Part shown: positions 34,974-43,111 of the stretch, one piece after another | Layout of the letters: each line of letters starts with the position of its first letter | How positions within the stretch are numbered: position 1 is the first letter of the stretch | The notes under the pieces: generated by a model | The model's input: the letters and a program-made list of their open reading frames with translations, nothing else | What the model was told of the DNA's origin: nothing | Database searches by the model: none | Made by a program: the position numbers and the translations under genes | NCBI RefSeq assembly: GCF_047344985.1 | Contig: NZ_CP178861.1 | Span: 2,542,001-2,606,000, forward strand | Source of the DNA: Bdellovibrio sp047344985 | GTDB lineage: Bacteria; Bdellovibrionota; Bdellovibrionia; Bdellovibrionales; Bdellovibrionaceae | Length of the DNA: 64,000 nt | Direction of reading: 5' to 3'

Positions 34974-37088
34974 TTACTCCAAAGGAAGAACTAGCTTAAA
35001 GCTGGCTCCATCTAATTTTTTTGAATTACCTGCAGAAACTGAGCCACGATATTTTTCACATATTTCTGCAACAACCGTTAATCCCATCCCAGTGCCGTCT
35101 GGCTTCGAACTTACACCAGGCATAAAGACAGCTTCCAAAAAATCCTCTCTGATCCCTGTTCCGCTATCTTCGATGTATATGGTCACAAAATTATCAATCT
35201 GCTGACCGACTCTGATGTGAATTTTTCTTCGCTCCTTGTCAACTTTACTCAGCCAATAGAGAGAGTTTTGAAATAAATTTTGAAGTAAGACAAAAAGCTC
35301 TCCTTCTGTCATTGCCAATTCGATATTTGTTCCTGAACGAATAATTTCCGTCTTGGAACTCTCAATGACTTTTCGGTTAGCATCGAGACAGCTATCGATA
35401 AGTTTATCTAATGCAACTTTTTGTCCGGCCTTTCTGCGGAACTTTGCTCCCGCTAATGGCAAGATCGCCGAAGAAAGACTTTCTAAAGAACTTAGCGCTC
35501 TATCGGATGTGTCTAACCGTTTTAAAATGGCTTCCTTGTCTTTAGAATCGCAAACTTCGAGAGCTTTTCTCCCCTCACGATTACTGGCGGAGATTGCCGT
35601 GCTCGAGTTGCGTACTTCATGAGCCATATATGAAGCAATTGTTCCCACAGAAGCAAGCCGACTATAATAACCCAACCTTTCAGCGATGGTATCCTTTTGC
35701 TTTTGTATTTCCGTTTCAAGTATCTCGAAGTTTTTGATTACTCTTTCTTTTTCTTCTTCATTTTCGATTGAATCACGAATAATTTGTAAGGTGGAAATTA
35801 CTTTTTCACTTTCAAGTAAGTTATAAAAAGACTGCGTTCCTTCCGATTTAAATTTATATATTTTTCTTTCGTCTTCTAAGATCTTTATTATCTCAATAAG
35901 TGACGCCGTCAATTGAGCACTGGCTGGATTGCTTTCAAGAGCTTCCCTATCTGCCGTATCTTTGATTTCTGGATTTGTTTCTATACCAATATCAACAAAT
36001 GCTATGATATTCGCGGAGGACAACTTATCTCCAACGCGACTAACACGTCTCTGCTCAAGCTTAAGCCAGTCGTTACCAGCTGTCTTAGGCAAAACTAAAA
36101 TGTCATCCCTATACAGGGAAACACCTTTATTCAAGCGAATTGCATCTCGAACTTCTCGGTTTCCTAATTTATATTCATAACCAATATCTTTAATTGAATC
36201 AGAATCTAAATCCCACACGCGAAACTCAAAAGAAAATGGCCCGCATGATGCGTGATCGCTCCAGGCTTCAAGCTTCTCATTAATCGACTTTTCGTCGTTA
36301 ATTCCTCTCTTCCGGACAAGCATTCTCCCTTTTACTTGACCTCTTTCATCAACTTTACCCTTGAGGAAGTAATGTGGTTTATCCAAAAATGAAGGTGCAT
36401 TATCCGTGAGACATAGCGGTGAAGGCGAAAACACAGGATGTTCTACAAAAATATCAAAACCTTCATATCTTCTAAGAGGAGGTCGGATCCTACTCAATTC
36501 GGACGTCATCTGCTCAAACAGCTCTTCATTGGAAAGCCAATCTTTTCGTTTAAGCTTGGAAAGTCTAATCAATGTACCGTGCGAATTTTTTAAAAATGGA
36601 GATGCCGCAGCTTCTTCAATCACAACACCGAATCCAGAGAAGTCGAAATCTGTGTAGTTCGAGGGGGAGTCGAGAGAATCCAAACTACTCCAATCCAAAA
36701 GCAGTTGAATGCATTTCTTTCCTTGCTCCTGAGTGTAGATTTCAAGCTCTCCTCCTAAACGTGCTGCCGACAATCTACCAATTCCTTTTTCTCCGGACAG
36801 AGCTCTTCCCTTCTGTCCTTTCGCAGCTAAAATCTTTTTATATGGAGTAAAAAGAACCGTCCAAACTTCGCGAATTAACGTTTCGGACATCCCATATCCA
36901 TCGTCTTCTACTTCGATAAAACTGCCTTGCGAATCTTCGCCAAAGCGAACAGTGACCTTTTTAGCCATAGCATCATAGGAGTTCTTAACGAGCTCAGAAA
37001 GTGCCACGAAGTCATCGGTCACTAAACGTTCGCCAAGTTCTTTAATTGCACGAGGATGAATTCTAAATGGAATAATTTTTTGTTGCAT
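34974..37088 (-). CDS. Dual GHKL ATPase: Hsp90/MORC-like module plus histidine-kinase module
   Basis: A 704-residue soluble protein. The N-terminal GHKL module has SELVKNSYDAMAKKV with N36, DDGYGM at 62-67 and GEKGIGRLSAARLG at 99-112, as in MutL/MORC/Hsp90-type ATPases. A beta-rich transducer region follows (about 150-400). After a long coiled coil (about 410-480) comes a histidine-kinase core: H490 in YMAHEVRNSS, N-box LLQNLFQNSLYWL, DSGTGI and DGTGMGLTVVAEI near 672-684. No transmembrane segment or classical sensor domain is present. It is followed by a receiver gene and preceded by dcm and vsr. Confidence 0.9.
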   Translation of the reverse strand: MQQKIIPFRIHPRAIKELGERLVTDDFVALSELVKNSYDAMAKKVTVRFGEDSQGSFIEVEDDGYGMSETLIREVWTVLFTPYKKILAAKGQKGRALSGEKGIGRLSAARLGGELEIYTQEQGKKCIQLLLDWSSLDSLDSPSNYTDFDFSGFGVVIEEAAASPFLKNSHGTLIRLSKLKRKDWLSNEELFEQMTSELSRIRPPLRRYEGFDIFVEHPVFSPSPLCLTDNAPSFLDKPHYFLKGKVDERGQVKGRMLVRKRGINDEKSINEKLEAWSDHASCGPFSFEFRVWDLDSDSIKDIGYEYKLGNREVRDAIRLNKGVSLYRDDILVLPKTAGNDWLKLEQRRVSRVGDKLSSANIIAFVDIGIETNPEIKDTADREALESNPASAQLTASLIEIIKILEDERKIYKFKSEGTQSFYNLLESEKVISTLQIIRDSIENEEEKERVIKNFEILETEIQKQKDTIAERLGYYSRLASVGTIASYMAHEVRNSSTAISASNREGRKALEVCDSKDKEAILKRLDTSDRALSSLESLSSAILPLAGAKFRRKAGQKVALDKLIDSCLDANRKVIESSKTEIIRSGTNIELAMTEGELFVLLQNLFQNSLYWLSKVDKERRKIHIRVGQQIDNFVTIYIEDSGTGIREDFLEAVFMPGVSSKPDGTGMGLTVVAEICEKYRGSVSAGNSKKLDGASFKLVLPLE

Positions 37089-37109
37089 TAGTATATGCTA
37101 AATTTTGTT

Positions 37110-37135
37110 TATGCTTACGACAAACAATAAGCGTA
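37110..37135. promoter_or_regulatory. Imperfect inverted repeat between dcm and the dual-GHKL gene
   Basis: TATGCTTA (37110-37117) and TAAGCGTA (37128-37135), 7 of 8 positions paired, spaced by 10 nt. It lies in the 75-nt gap before the dual-GHKL gene on the minus strand. It could be a binding site for a regulator of the module or a promoter operator. Evidence is symmetry and position only. Confidence 0.35.
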
Positions 37136-37163
37136 TGTCTCGACGAAGGACTATCAACAATAA

Positions 37164-38198
37164 TTATTCTTTTGAAATTAATCTTTTAATTTGCAAAGCC
37201 TGTCTTCTGATGAATTCAGGAGGCAAGGCGTTTCCTACCATGAGTGCAGCTCCGGTCTTGCCCCTTTTCATAGAGAAAAAATAATTTTTTGGAAAAGTCT
37301 GAATTAGCGCTGCTTCACGAATGGTAATGGCTCTGTTCTCCATTGGATGCAAAAATCTACCCTTCGATGGTTCAACACAACCTCCTGTTATTGTTGGAGC
37401 TACATCGTTCCATTTCATACGCCCATATACGTCATTGAAGCCGTTCGTTCTTTTGTGGCAATCCATTAACAATTTTTTGGGCAACGCAGATCTACTGCCG
37501 CCATCCAATGGAATTAAAGATACGATTTTTTGTACTTTTGGAGATCTCTTTTCTCCATGATTGTGAGCCGGATCTTTACTTTTTTCCGGTTTCTCAATCC
37601 CCTTCAATACATCCGAAACCACTACTTTTTTTGAGGCAGGATCAGCGAAAATTAAATTACCAACGCGGCTTGCAAGAAGAATAAATCTCTTTCGTCTTTG
37701 CGGAACTCCAAACTTTGCCACATCAAGAACATCATATCTTACTTGATATCCCATGCCATTTAGTTCGGAAATAAACTTTGCAAGTCTTTTCCCTTTAGCA
37801 AGGCCTGGCACATTTTCCATCATCACAGTTTTAGGAAGAAACTCGCTAACAAAATCTAAAAAATTAAACATTAAGTTATTTCTATCGTCCCGAACAGAAA
37901 CATTTTTTTTTCGGGTTCTCAAAGTAGAGAATCCTTGGCATGGTGGACAACCAGCAATAAGACCCAATTCGCCTCTTCTCAACCTCAACTCTTTCCTCAA
38001 CACGGCAGGGTCAATTGTTCTAATATCTTGGTGAAGCAACTTCGTACTCTTGTGATTTACTCGATACGTTTCGGCGGCTAAGTCATCAATTTCTACAGCG
38101 GCCAAAACATTAAAACCAGCTTTTTTTAACCCTAAGGTCAAACCGCCGCATCCGGAAAATAAATCAATAGATGTAAAACGAGATTGATATGATTTCAT
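37164..38198 (-). CDS. C5-cytosine DNA methyltransferase (Dcm-type)
   Basis: A 344-residue m5C methyltransferase. Motif I is DLFSGCGGLTLGLKKAGF at 12-29, motif IV GCPPCQGFS with catalytic C87, motif VI MENVPG at 127-132 and motif VIII QRRKR at 167-171. TITGGC near 269 and VGNALPPEF at 321-329 are motifs IX/X. The target-recognition region (about 180-265) is short, so the recognised sequence cannot be read. It lies after vsr on the same strand and before the dual-GHKL gene. Confidence 0.93.
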   Translation of the reverse strand: MKSYQSRFTSIDLFSGCGGLTLGLKKAGFNVLAAVEIDDLAAETYRVNHKSTKLLHQDIRTIDPAVLRKELRLRRGELGLIAGCPPCQGFSTLRTRKKNVSVRDDRNNLMFNFLDFVSEFLPKTVMMENVPGLAKGKRLAKFISELNGMGYQVRYDVLDVAKFGVPQRRKRFILLASRVGNLIFADPASKKVVVSDVLKGIEKPEKSKDPAHNHGEKRSPKVQKIVSLIPLDGGSRSALPKKLLMDCHKRTNGFNDVYGRMKWNDVAPTITGGCVEPSKGRFLHPMENRAITIREAALIQTFPKNYFFSMKRGKTGAALMVGNALPPEFIRRQALQIKRLISKE

Positions 38199-38305
38199 AC
38201 AGCTGTCCTCACACGATGCATATTCTTATAGTGCAAATCATCTATTGATAGGTAAACAGATTCTACTATTTACAGACAATCGTCCAGCAAGGCAAGAGTG
38301 AAACA

Positions 38306-38731
38306 TTATTCATCAACGAGCATTGCAAGTTTGATTTGCCTTAAGACTTTTTCTGGCCTCTTCAAAATATCTGATGCCCATACTCTAATCACAACGAAAC
38401 CCAAATCTTTTAATTCTTTTGTCACTTTTTTGTCTCGTACAACATTTCCACCTATTTTCTGAAGCCAGAAATCTTTTCTAACCATTTTTTTATTCTGCAT
38501 TTCCTTTAAAAATCTACCGTGCCAAAAATCTCCATCACAGAAGATTACAGTTTTATTTTTAATACTGAAAAAATCCGGATGACCGGGCAAGCTTAGAGAA
38601 TGCCTGCGAAACTTGAAGCCATTCTTCTTCAAAAGCCTATCAAGCAGTAATTCAGGTTTTGTATTCCTAGACTTCACTGCTTGCATATTTTTTGATCGCT
38701 TCTCTGAAACTCGCCCGCGAATTTTCGCCAC
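38306..38731 (-). CDS. Vsr-family nuclease lacking canonical zinc ligands
   Basis: A 141-residue Vsr homologue: SKNMQAVKSRNTKPELLLDR near 13-32, LPGHPDFFS with the catalytic-type D53, and CDGDFWHGRF at 65-74 with H71. Relative to E. coli Vsr, positions corresponding to zinc ligands C66, H71, C73 and C117 are D68, R73, L75 and S120. Vsr normally nicks T:G mismatches arising from m5C deamination. Here it could instead be the cleaving part of a defence module, since no other nuclease is present. It is the first gene of the island. Confidence 0.88.
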   Translation of the reverse strand: MAKIRGRVSEKRSKNMQAVKSRNTKPELLLDRLLKKNGFKFRRHSLSLPGHPDFFSIKNKTVIFCDGDFWHGRFLKEMQNKKMVRKDFWLQKIGGNVVRDKKVTKELKDLGFVVIRVWASDILKRPEKVLRQIKLAMLVDE

Positions 38732-38892
38732 ATAGTCTCCCGACCGTAAAAAATATCTTCATATTCTGAGGTTATTCTAAAGCGAATTGGGGCAACTTTA
38801 CTGGAATTTATCGAGTTGTTTTTTTACAGCTCACTCAAACGACTATGACTGGGAGAATTTGGATTAACAGCTTTCTTTTTTATTAAACATTG

Positions 38893-38926
38893 TAATTAAA
38901 AAAAATCCCGCAAGAAGCGGGGATTT
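38893..38926 (-). terminator. Rho-independent terminator
   Basis: On the minus strand, AATCCCCGC, loop TTCTT, GCGGGATT and eight T. It ends the minus-strand gene at 38957 and insulates the vsr-dcm island from upstream transcription. Confidence 0.85.
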
Positions 38927-38956
38927 TAAAGTTAATATTAGCACATTTATGCGAAG

Positions 38957-39400
38957 CTACTCCGCATCCGCCCCATCACTCTGACCACCACTCTCATCCG
39001 ACTCATCAGAATCATCCGGAGGAAGCTCTTGCTTGGTCTTCGTCAAAGTTTCATCTTTCACAGATGAAGGAGTCTTAGCCAAAACCGTATTACAAGAAGC
39101 TTTCACTCTAAAGAAATGCTTCCACATCTCTTCATCAGCTTTTCCCTTGATCTCGGGTTCTTGCAGCTCTGAACCCATGTAGGAACCGAATTTGGCAAAT
39201 TCTTTAAGACGTTTTAAGCGAGGAATTTTGCGTTCTCCATCACACTCCCCTTGAGATGCTTTTCCACCTTCAGCAATAAAGCTGAAAGCTTTCGGAGGAG
39301 TTTTTCTTCTCGCCAACGCAAAAGAGCCAGGGCTCATCATTGGTTGAAGAAGTAATACGCATGCAAAGATCACTGATTTTTTAAATTTGATATTCCACAT
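38957..39400 (-). CDS. Secreted acidic-tailed hypothetical protein
   Basis: A 147-residue protein with a signal-like N-terminus (KSVIFACVLLLQPMMSPGSFALA). The middle is basic (about 28-80) and the tail is DDSDESDESGGQSDGADAE. Not recognised. It is the last gene before the island, between it and the tRNA, and has its own terminator. Confidence 0.65.
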   Translation of the reverse strand: MWNIKFKKSVIFACVLLLQPMMSPGSFALARRKTPPKAFSFIAEGGKASQGECDGERKIPRLKRLKEFAKFGSYMGSELQEPEIKGKADEEMWKHFFRVKASCNTVLAKTPSSVKDETLTKTKQELPPDDSDESDESGGQSDGADAE

Positions 39401-39434
39401 ACGGAAAATGCTAACAGAAAGTGTCGGCCCGCGA

Positions 39435-39466
39435 AAAATAAAAAAGGCAGCACAATGGCTGCCTTC
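39435..39466 (-). terminator. Terminator after the tRNA
   Basis: AGGCAGC, loop CATTGT, GCTGCCT, then TTTTT-A-TTTTT on the minus strand. It begins 12 nt after the CCA end of the tRNA. Confidence 0.85.
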
Positions 39467-39476
39467 TTAAAAAATT

Positions 39477-39553
<77 letters not shown>

Positions 39554-39748
39554 ACACGAATCACGCAAAAGCGTGAAGCAGGATTTTTAATTGGGGACGT
39601 GCATTATGTCAATCCTGGGCTTTGCGTTAAATTACGTTTTTTGAAATATGCTGAATATTCCAAAGTTTCCTCGTCTTAGGTCTTGACCTCCACCTCAATC
39701 CGCCATGCAATTACAGATGATGTAAGAAAACCACGGAGGGGGACTTAT

Positions 39749-41197
39749 ATGAAAAAAATAATGGTGGCACTTGCCGTGCCAGCGCTACTTATTGGCTGTT
39801 CCAAGGACGACAAATCTAAAAAGCCAACTTCCTTTGAGCCTACGACGCTTTCAAGTCTGTTTTGGGCTCAGCAAACAAACGTTATCACGATCAAAACAAT
39901 GGATGATCAACCACTTGCGGGTGCTCAAATTTTGATCGGCGATGCTCTGAATGCTCCTTTTTCAGGCAACTTCCTGACAACGGATGCAAATGGTCAGGTG
40001 GAGCTTCCTGCGGGATGGACTTCGGCTCAAGCAGTCACAGTTCAAGCTCCGGGATACTTGCGCACGACTTACATGTCGCAGGAGCCGGGTTCTTTGACGA
40101 TCAAACTGCGCCCGATTCCAACAAAAGTTCAGCATGAAGTGCGTGGCGGAACTCAAGGACTTCCGATCCAAGATAAAGACGGCTTCGTCGATTTCGGTCT
40201 TGTGATGCCAGCGTTTACGAAACTCGATATGCTCTCTTTTGACATTAATAATGTCATCAGCCCGCAGTACGATCGTATTTCAGCGATGGGCCAAGATATC
40301 GATGTTCCTGCTAACATCTCTTTGCCAAAACAAAGCGAAAAGTATTCTTTGTTCACAATCACTTTGGATAAACCAACGTATCGTATTTATTACGGACAAC
40401 CGGGCGTAAATCGCGTGTTCGCAGCTCGCGGTCGCTTCCCATTTAAATCCACAGTGGATGCTTTGCGCGGCGGAGCTGAGTTCTATGAACTTATCAATGA
40501 TTTCAAAATCAACGGCGGAGCTGTTCGCGATATCGAAATCAAATCCGGCCAAACAAAATTGGATATGCCGACTCGCGAGTTGAATTTCTCTGAGCCTAAA
40601 AATCTGACGGCTCCTCAATTCCGCGCCGATGAAATGTTCATCGCTGTCGGTGTAGCGAACCAATCTGGTTACTTAATCCCAACAGACGTTAAGAAGATCC
40701 CTCAAGGTCAGAAAATGGCTTTGAACACGCTTCCTGGCTCTGAACAGTTGGTTTTGGGTGTCCTTAAGAAATCGGCAGACATGAAGAGCGGCGGAGATCG
40801 TATGAGTGCGACCCTGCTTCCTTTTGCAGCAGGTGCGGCTCCTTCAATGCTTCCATTGATTCCTGATCCAACGATTTCAGGCGATGAAGTCTTGATGCCT
40901 AAGTTTAACTCAGTTGCGGGTGTAAATCCGATTGCGACTTACTCTGTACTTTCTAAAGAAGAGGAAGTTCAGCAAGGAAACGCCAAAGTGAAGATCTATA
41001 TGGCGCAATGGGAAGTATACGCACAAAACTGGCTTGAGCGCATGAAACTGCCCCAATGGCCAAGTGACTCTGCGATTCCTGGTAAAAAACGCTGGGAAGT
41101 GAACTTCGTCGGCAGCCAAACTGCTTCACAAGCAGCCCTCGGACCTGCTATGATCGAAGCCGCAACACATGTTACACACAGCTCAATCTCTTTCTAG
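39749..41197 (+). CDS. Large secreted lipoprotein with carboxypeptidase-regulatory-like domain
   Basis: About 482 residues. The ATG at 39749 is chosen because GGAGGGGGA lies before it and yields a lipoprotein signal with lipobox LIGC near 14-17. An earlier in-frame start would mask it. The N-terminal region (VITIKTMDDQPLAGAQILIG) resembles a CarboxypepD_reg/Ig-like fold; the rest is beta-rich and not recognised. It overlaps the next lipoprotein gene by 29 nt, implying coupled translation. Confidence 0.8.
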   Translation: MKKIMVALAVPALLIGCSKDDKSKKPTSFEPTTLSSLFWAQQTNVITIKTMDDQPLAGAQILIGDALNAPFSGNFLTTDANGQVELPAGWTSAQAVTVQAPGYLRTTYMSQEPGSLTIKLRPIPTKVQHEVRGGTQGLPIQDKDGFVDFGLVMPAFTKLDMLSFDINNVISPQYDRISAMGQDIDVPANISLPKQSEKYSLFTITLDKPTYRIYYGQPGVNRVFAARGRFPFKSTVDALRGGAEFYELINDFKINGGAVRDIEIKSGQTKLDMPTRELNFSEPKNLTAPQFRADEMFIAVGVANQSGYLIPTDVKKIPQGQKMALNTLPGSEQLVLGVLKKSADMKSGGDRMSATLLPFAAGAAPSMLPLIPDPTISGDEVLMPKFNSVAGVNPIATYSVLSKEEEVQQGNAKVKIYMAQWEVYAQNWLERMKLPQWPSDSAIPGKKRWEVNFVGSQTASQAALGPAMIEAATHVTHSSISF

Positions 41198-41681
41198 AAA
41201 AATACTTCTTGGACTTGTGATTATCACAGGCTGCACTCTTTTTGGGTGCAGCTTGTTCGACAAAAAGCCTTCTGCCCATGCGCGCATGGGACAAATCAAC
41301 AAACAAAAAGTTTTCTTCGCCACCTACGATCAAGTGTGGAGAGCCGCTCACGCTGTTCTTAAATATCCTATCGCTCAAGAAAATCAGGACACTGGTGTTA
41401 TCGAAACCGAATACATCAAAGGCATCGACGGCTGGCTTCCACCGAACGAACAACGTCCACCTTCCAGTGGCATCCGCTACAAACTGACATTGACGTTTGC
41501 CAAAGGAAAAACCGAAGGTCGTGAATCTGTGCGTGTGACAGTTGATAAGCGAATGGAAATTCTAAGAGATTTCTTTTCTGAACCAGAAACCATGGAATCC
41601 GATGGCCTTGAAGAGAAGATTATTTTCTATCGCATTGAACGAGAGCTTGTGATCAACGACGCTCTTAAACGCGCCAACTAA
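41169..41681 (+). CDS. Small lipoprotein, BamC-like in outline
   Basis: A 170-residue lipoprotein with lipobox LFGC near 24-27. VFFATYDQVWRAAHAVLK is a helix followed by a beta sheet (GVIETEYIKG, GIRYKLTLTF, ESVRVTVDKR), an outline shared with BamC/YceB-like lipoproteins. Exact family not assigned. It shares an operon with the overlapping lipoprotein upstream. Confidence 0.7.
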   Translation: MLHTAQSLSRKILLGLVIITGCTLFGCSLFDKKPSAHARMGQINKQKVFFATYDQVWRAAHAVLKYPIAQENQDTGVIETEYIKGIDGWLPPNEQRPPSSGIRYKLTLTFAKGKTEGRESVRVTVDKRMEILRDFFSEPETMESDGLEEKIIFYRIERELVINDALKRAN

Positions 41682-41684
41682 TAT

Positions 41685-42974
41685 TTATTTCTCAGGATGC
41701 ATTTTCATTCCACTGATTTGAAGGAAGATCTTGCCAGCCCAAGGATCATTTCCGTAAGCTTCCGTCAAAGTATTGGAAATAAAGTATTTTGACACCGAGA
41801 CACCCGCTTGAAAATCCATATTCGCAAATGAAACTAAGTGATGGCTGTAGCCAAGCGTCGCCTCCGTGATCCACTCCGGATGAGCAAGATCATCGGCGCT
41901 GACCGCCAGTTGACCAGGAGTTCTTTGCAAAACTTCGATTCGTCCCCAGATCGTCATGGGTTTTCGAAAGAAAGCGAATTCTTCCAGAAACGAAGTAAGA
42001 TCCGGGATAAGATCGTAATTCTCAACCCGACCATAAATAAACGTATTGTAGCCTTTCCAATAATCCGTTACCTGCCATTCGTTATATAAAGAAACAGAGT
42101 AGCGACGATAAAATTTAATTTGCTCTTCATCTGGCTCTGGCTGATGGACATAAGCAAACGAAACCAATCCCAACATTTTTTCGCTCAACTGATAACCGAT
42201 GCGGGCGGCTCCAGAATCAAGTGCTCCTAATTTAAGTTCGACAACGTCAGGCTCTGGCTCTGTCCCGTGAAACGCTGAAACCTCCAATGACGTTTTTTCT
42301 TTATACAACTCGGCTCCTAAAACAGTGCTCGAAATATGCCCCACATCTTGTCCAACGTGATGCCCTAGTGGAGCATCCGGATTTACCATTCCCGTATTTC
42401 TGTGCATAAATGCAATCGGCCCCTCGGTCGTTTGTCCTCGAGGAGAAAAAAAGATTTTGAGGCGGTCCTTGGAATTATCATCCCATCTATAAGTATCACT
42501 CAATGTCAGTCCCATGACCGGAGAAGAATGCGGATGTTGAGCATCAATATACGGCTCTCCATCCGAATTTTTCTCTCCAATCTGAAAGAGCTCCGGATAT
42601 CCTTCTTTCGGGAATGTCCATTTTTCAAAAGTAAGCATTAAGTTGATTCCGAAAGTGTGGGAAGATTTGTTGTTCTTTTGATAATCGAACATCAGCATGT
42701 TCGGTGCCGCGAATTTATCCTCCCCCCTTGGGCCTTCTTGACTGATCCCGACAAGAAATAAATTGCCGTGAGTCATTAAACTTCCAAATTCTTTTTCACC
42801 CGTAGGAACTACCAAACACATTCCCGTCAGGAGATCGAGAGACTCATTCGGAGAAGCGCAGAATAACGAAGACATATGCGAATGTTCCATCATCCCCATT
42901 TCGTGGTGAGTTTCTTCAGCCAAGACTCTCTTCGTGATGAACGCGAAAATAATAAGAAAGATCAAACAGCGCAT
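41685..42974 (-). CDS. His/Met-rich outer-membrane protein linked to copper ATPase
   Basis: About 430 residues. The ATG at 42974, behind AGAGGA, gives a signal peptide MRCLIFLIIFAFITKRVLAE; the longer reading from 43106 would not. The mature N-terminus, THHEMGMMEHSHMSSLFC, is rich in His and Met, as in copper-binding envelope proteins. The rest has many amphipathic strands (SHTFGINLMLTFEKW and FRKPMTIWGRIEVLQR) consistent with a beta-barrel. Divergent from a Cu+ ATPase gene 137 nt away. A copper resistance role is inferred. Confidence 0.75.
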   Translation of the reverse strand: MRCLIFLIIFAFITKRVLAEETHHEMGMMEHSHMSSLFCASPNESLDLLTGMCLVVPTGEKEFGSLMTHGNLFLVGISQEGPRGEDKFAAPNMLMFDYQKNNKSSHTFGINLMLTFEKWTFPKEGYPELFQIGEKNSDGEPYIDAQHPHSSPVMGLTLSDTYRWDDNSKDRLKIFFSPRGQTTEGPIAFMHRNTGMVNPDAPLGHHVGQDVGHISSTVLGAELYKEKTSLEVSAFHGTEPEPDVVELKLGALDSGAARIGYQLSEKMLGLVSFAYVHQPEPDEEQIKFYRRYSVSLYNEWQVTDYWKGYNTFIYGRVENYDLIPDLTSFLEEFAFFRKPMTIWGRIEVLQRTPGQLAVSADDLAHPEWITEATLGYSHHLVSFANMDFQAGVSVSKYFISNTLTEAYGNDPWAGKIFLQISGMKMHPEK

Positions 42975-43111
42975 ATTTTTTCCTCTGACGAGGAAGTATC
43001 TCATGATCACTAAGAGGTTCGCAGCGGGACCTGAGCTGATTGCCAAAATACCGATTGGACACCTTGAACAAAAATGGTGCAAAATAGAATCGTATTTAAG
43101 GAGCAAAGTTT

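Noticed and set aside
42975..43111. CueR-type operator between the copper genes
   Set aside because: A CACC-N12-GGTG symmetry is present, but it does not match the CueR consensus and was too weak to list.
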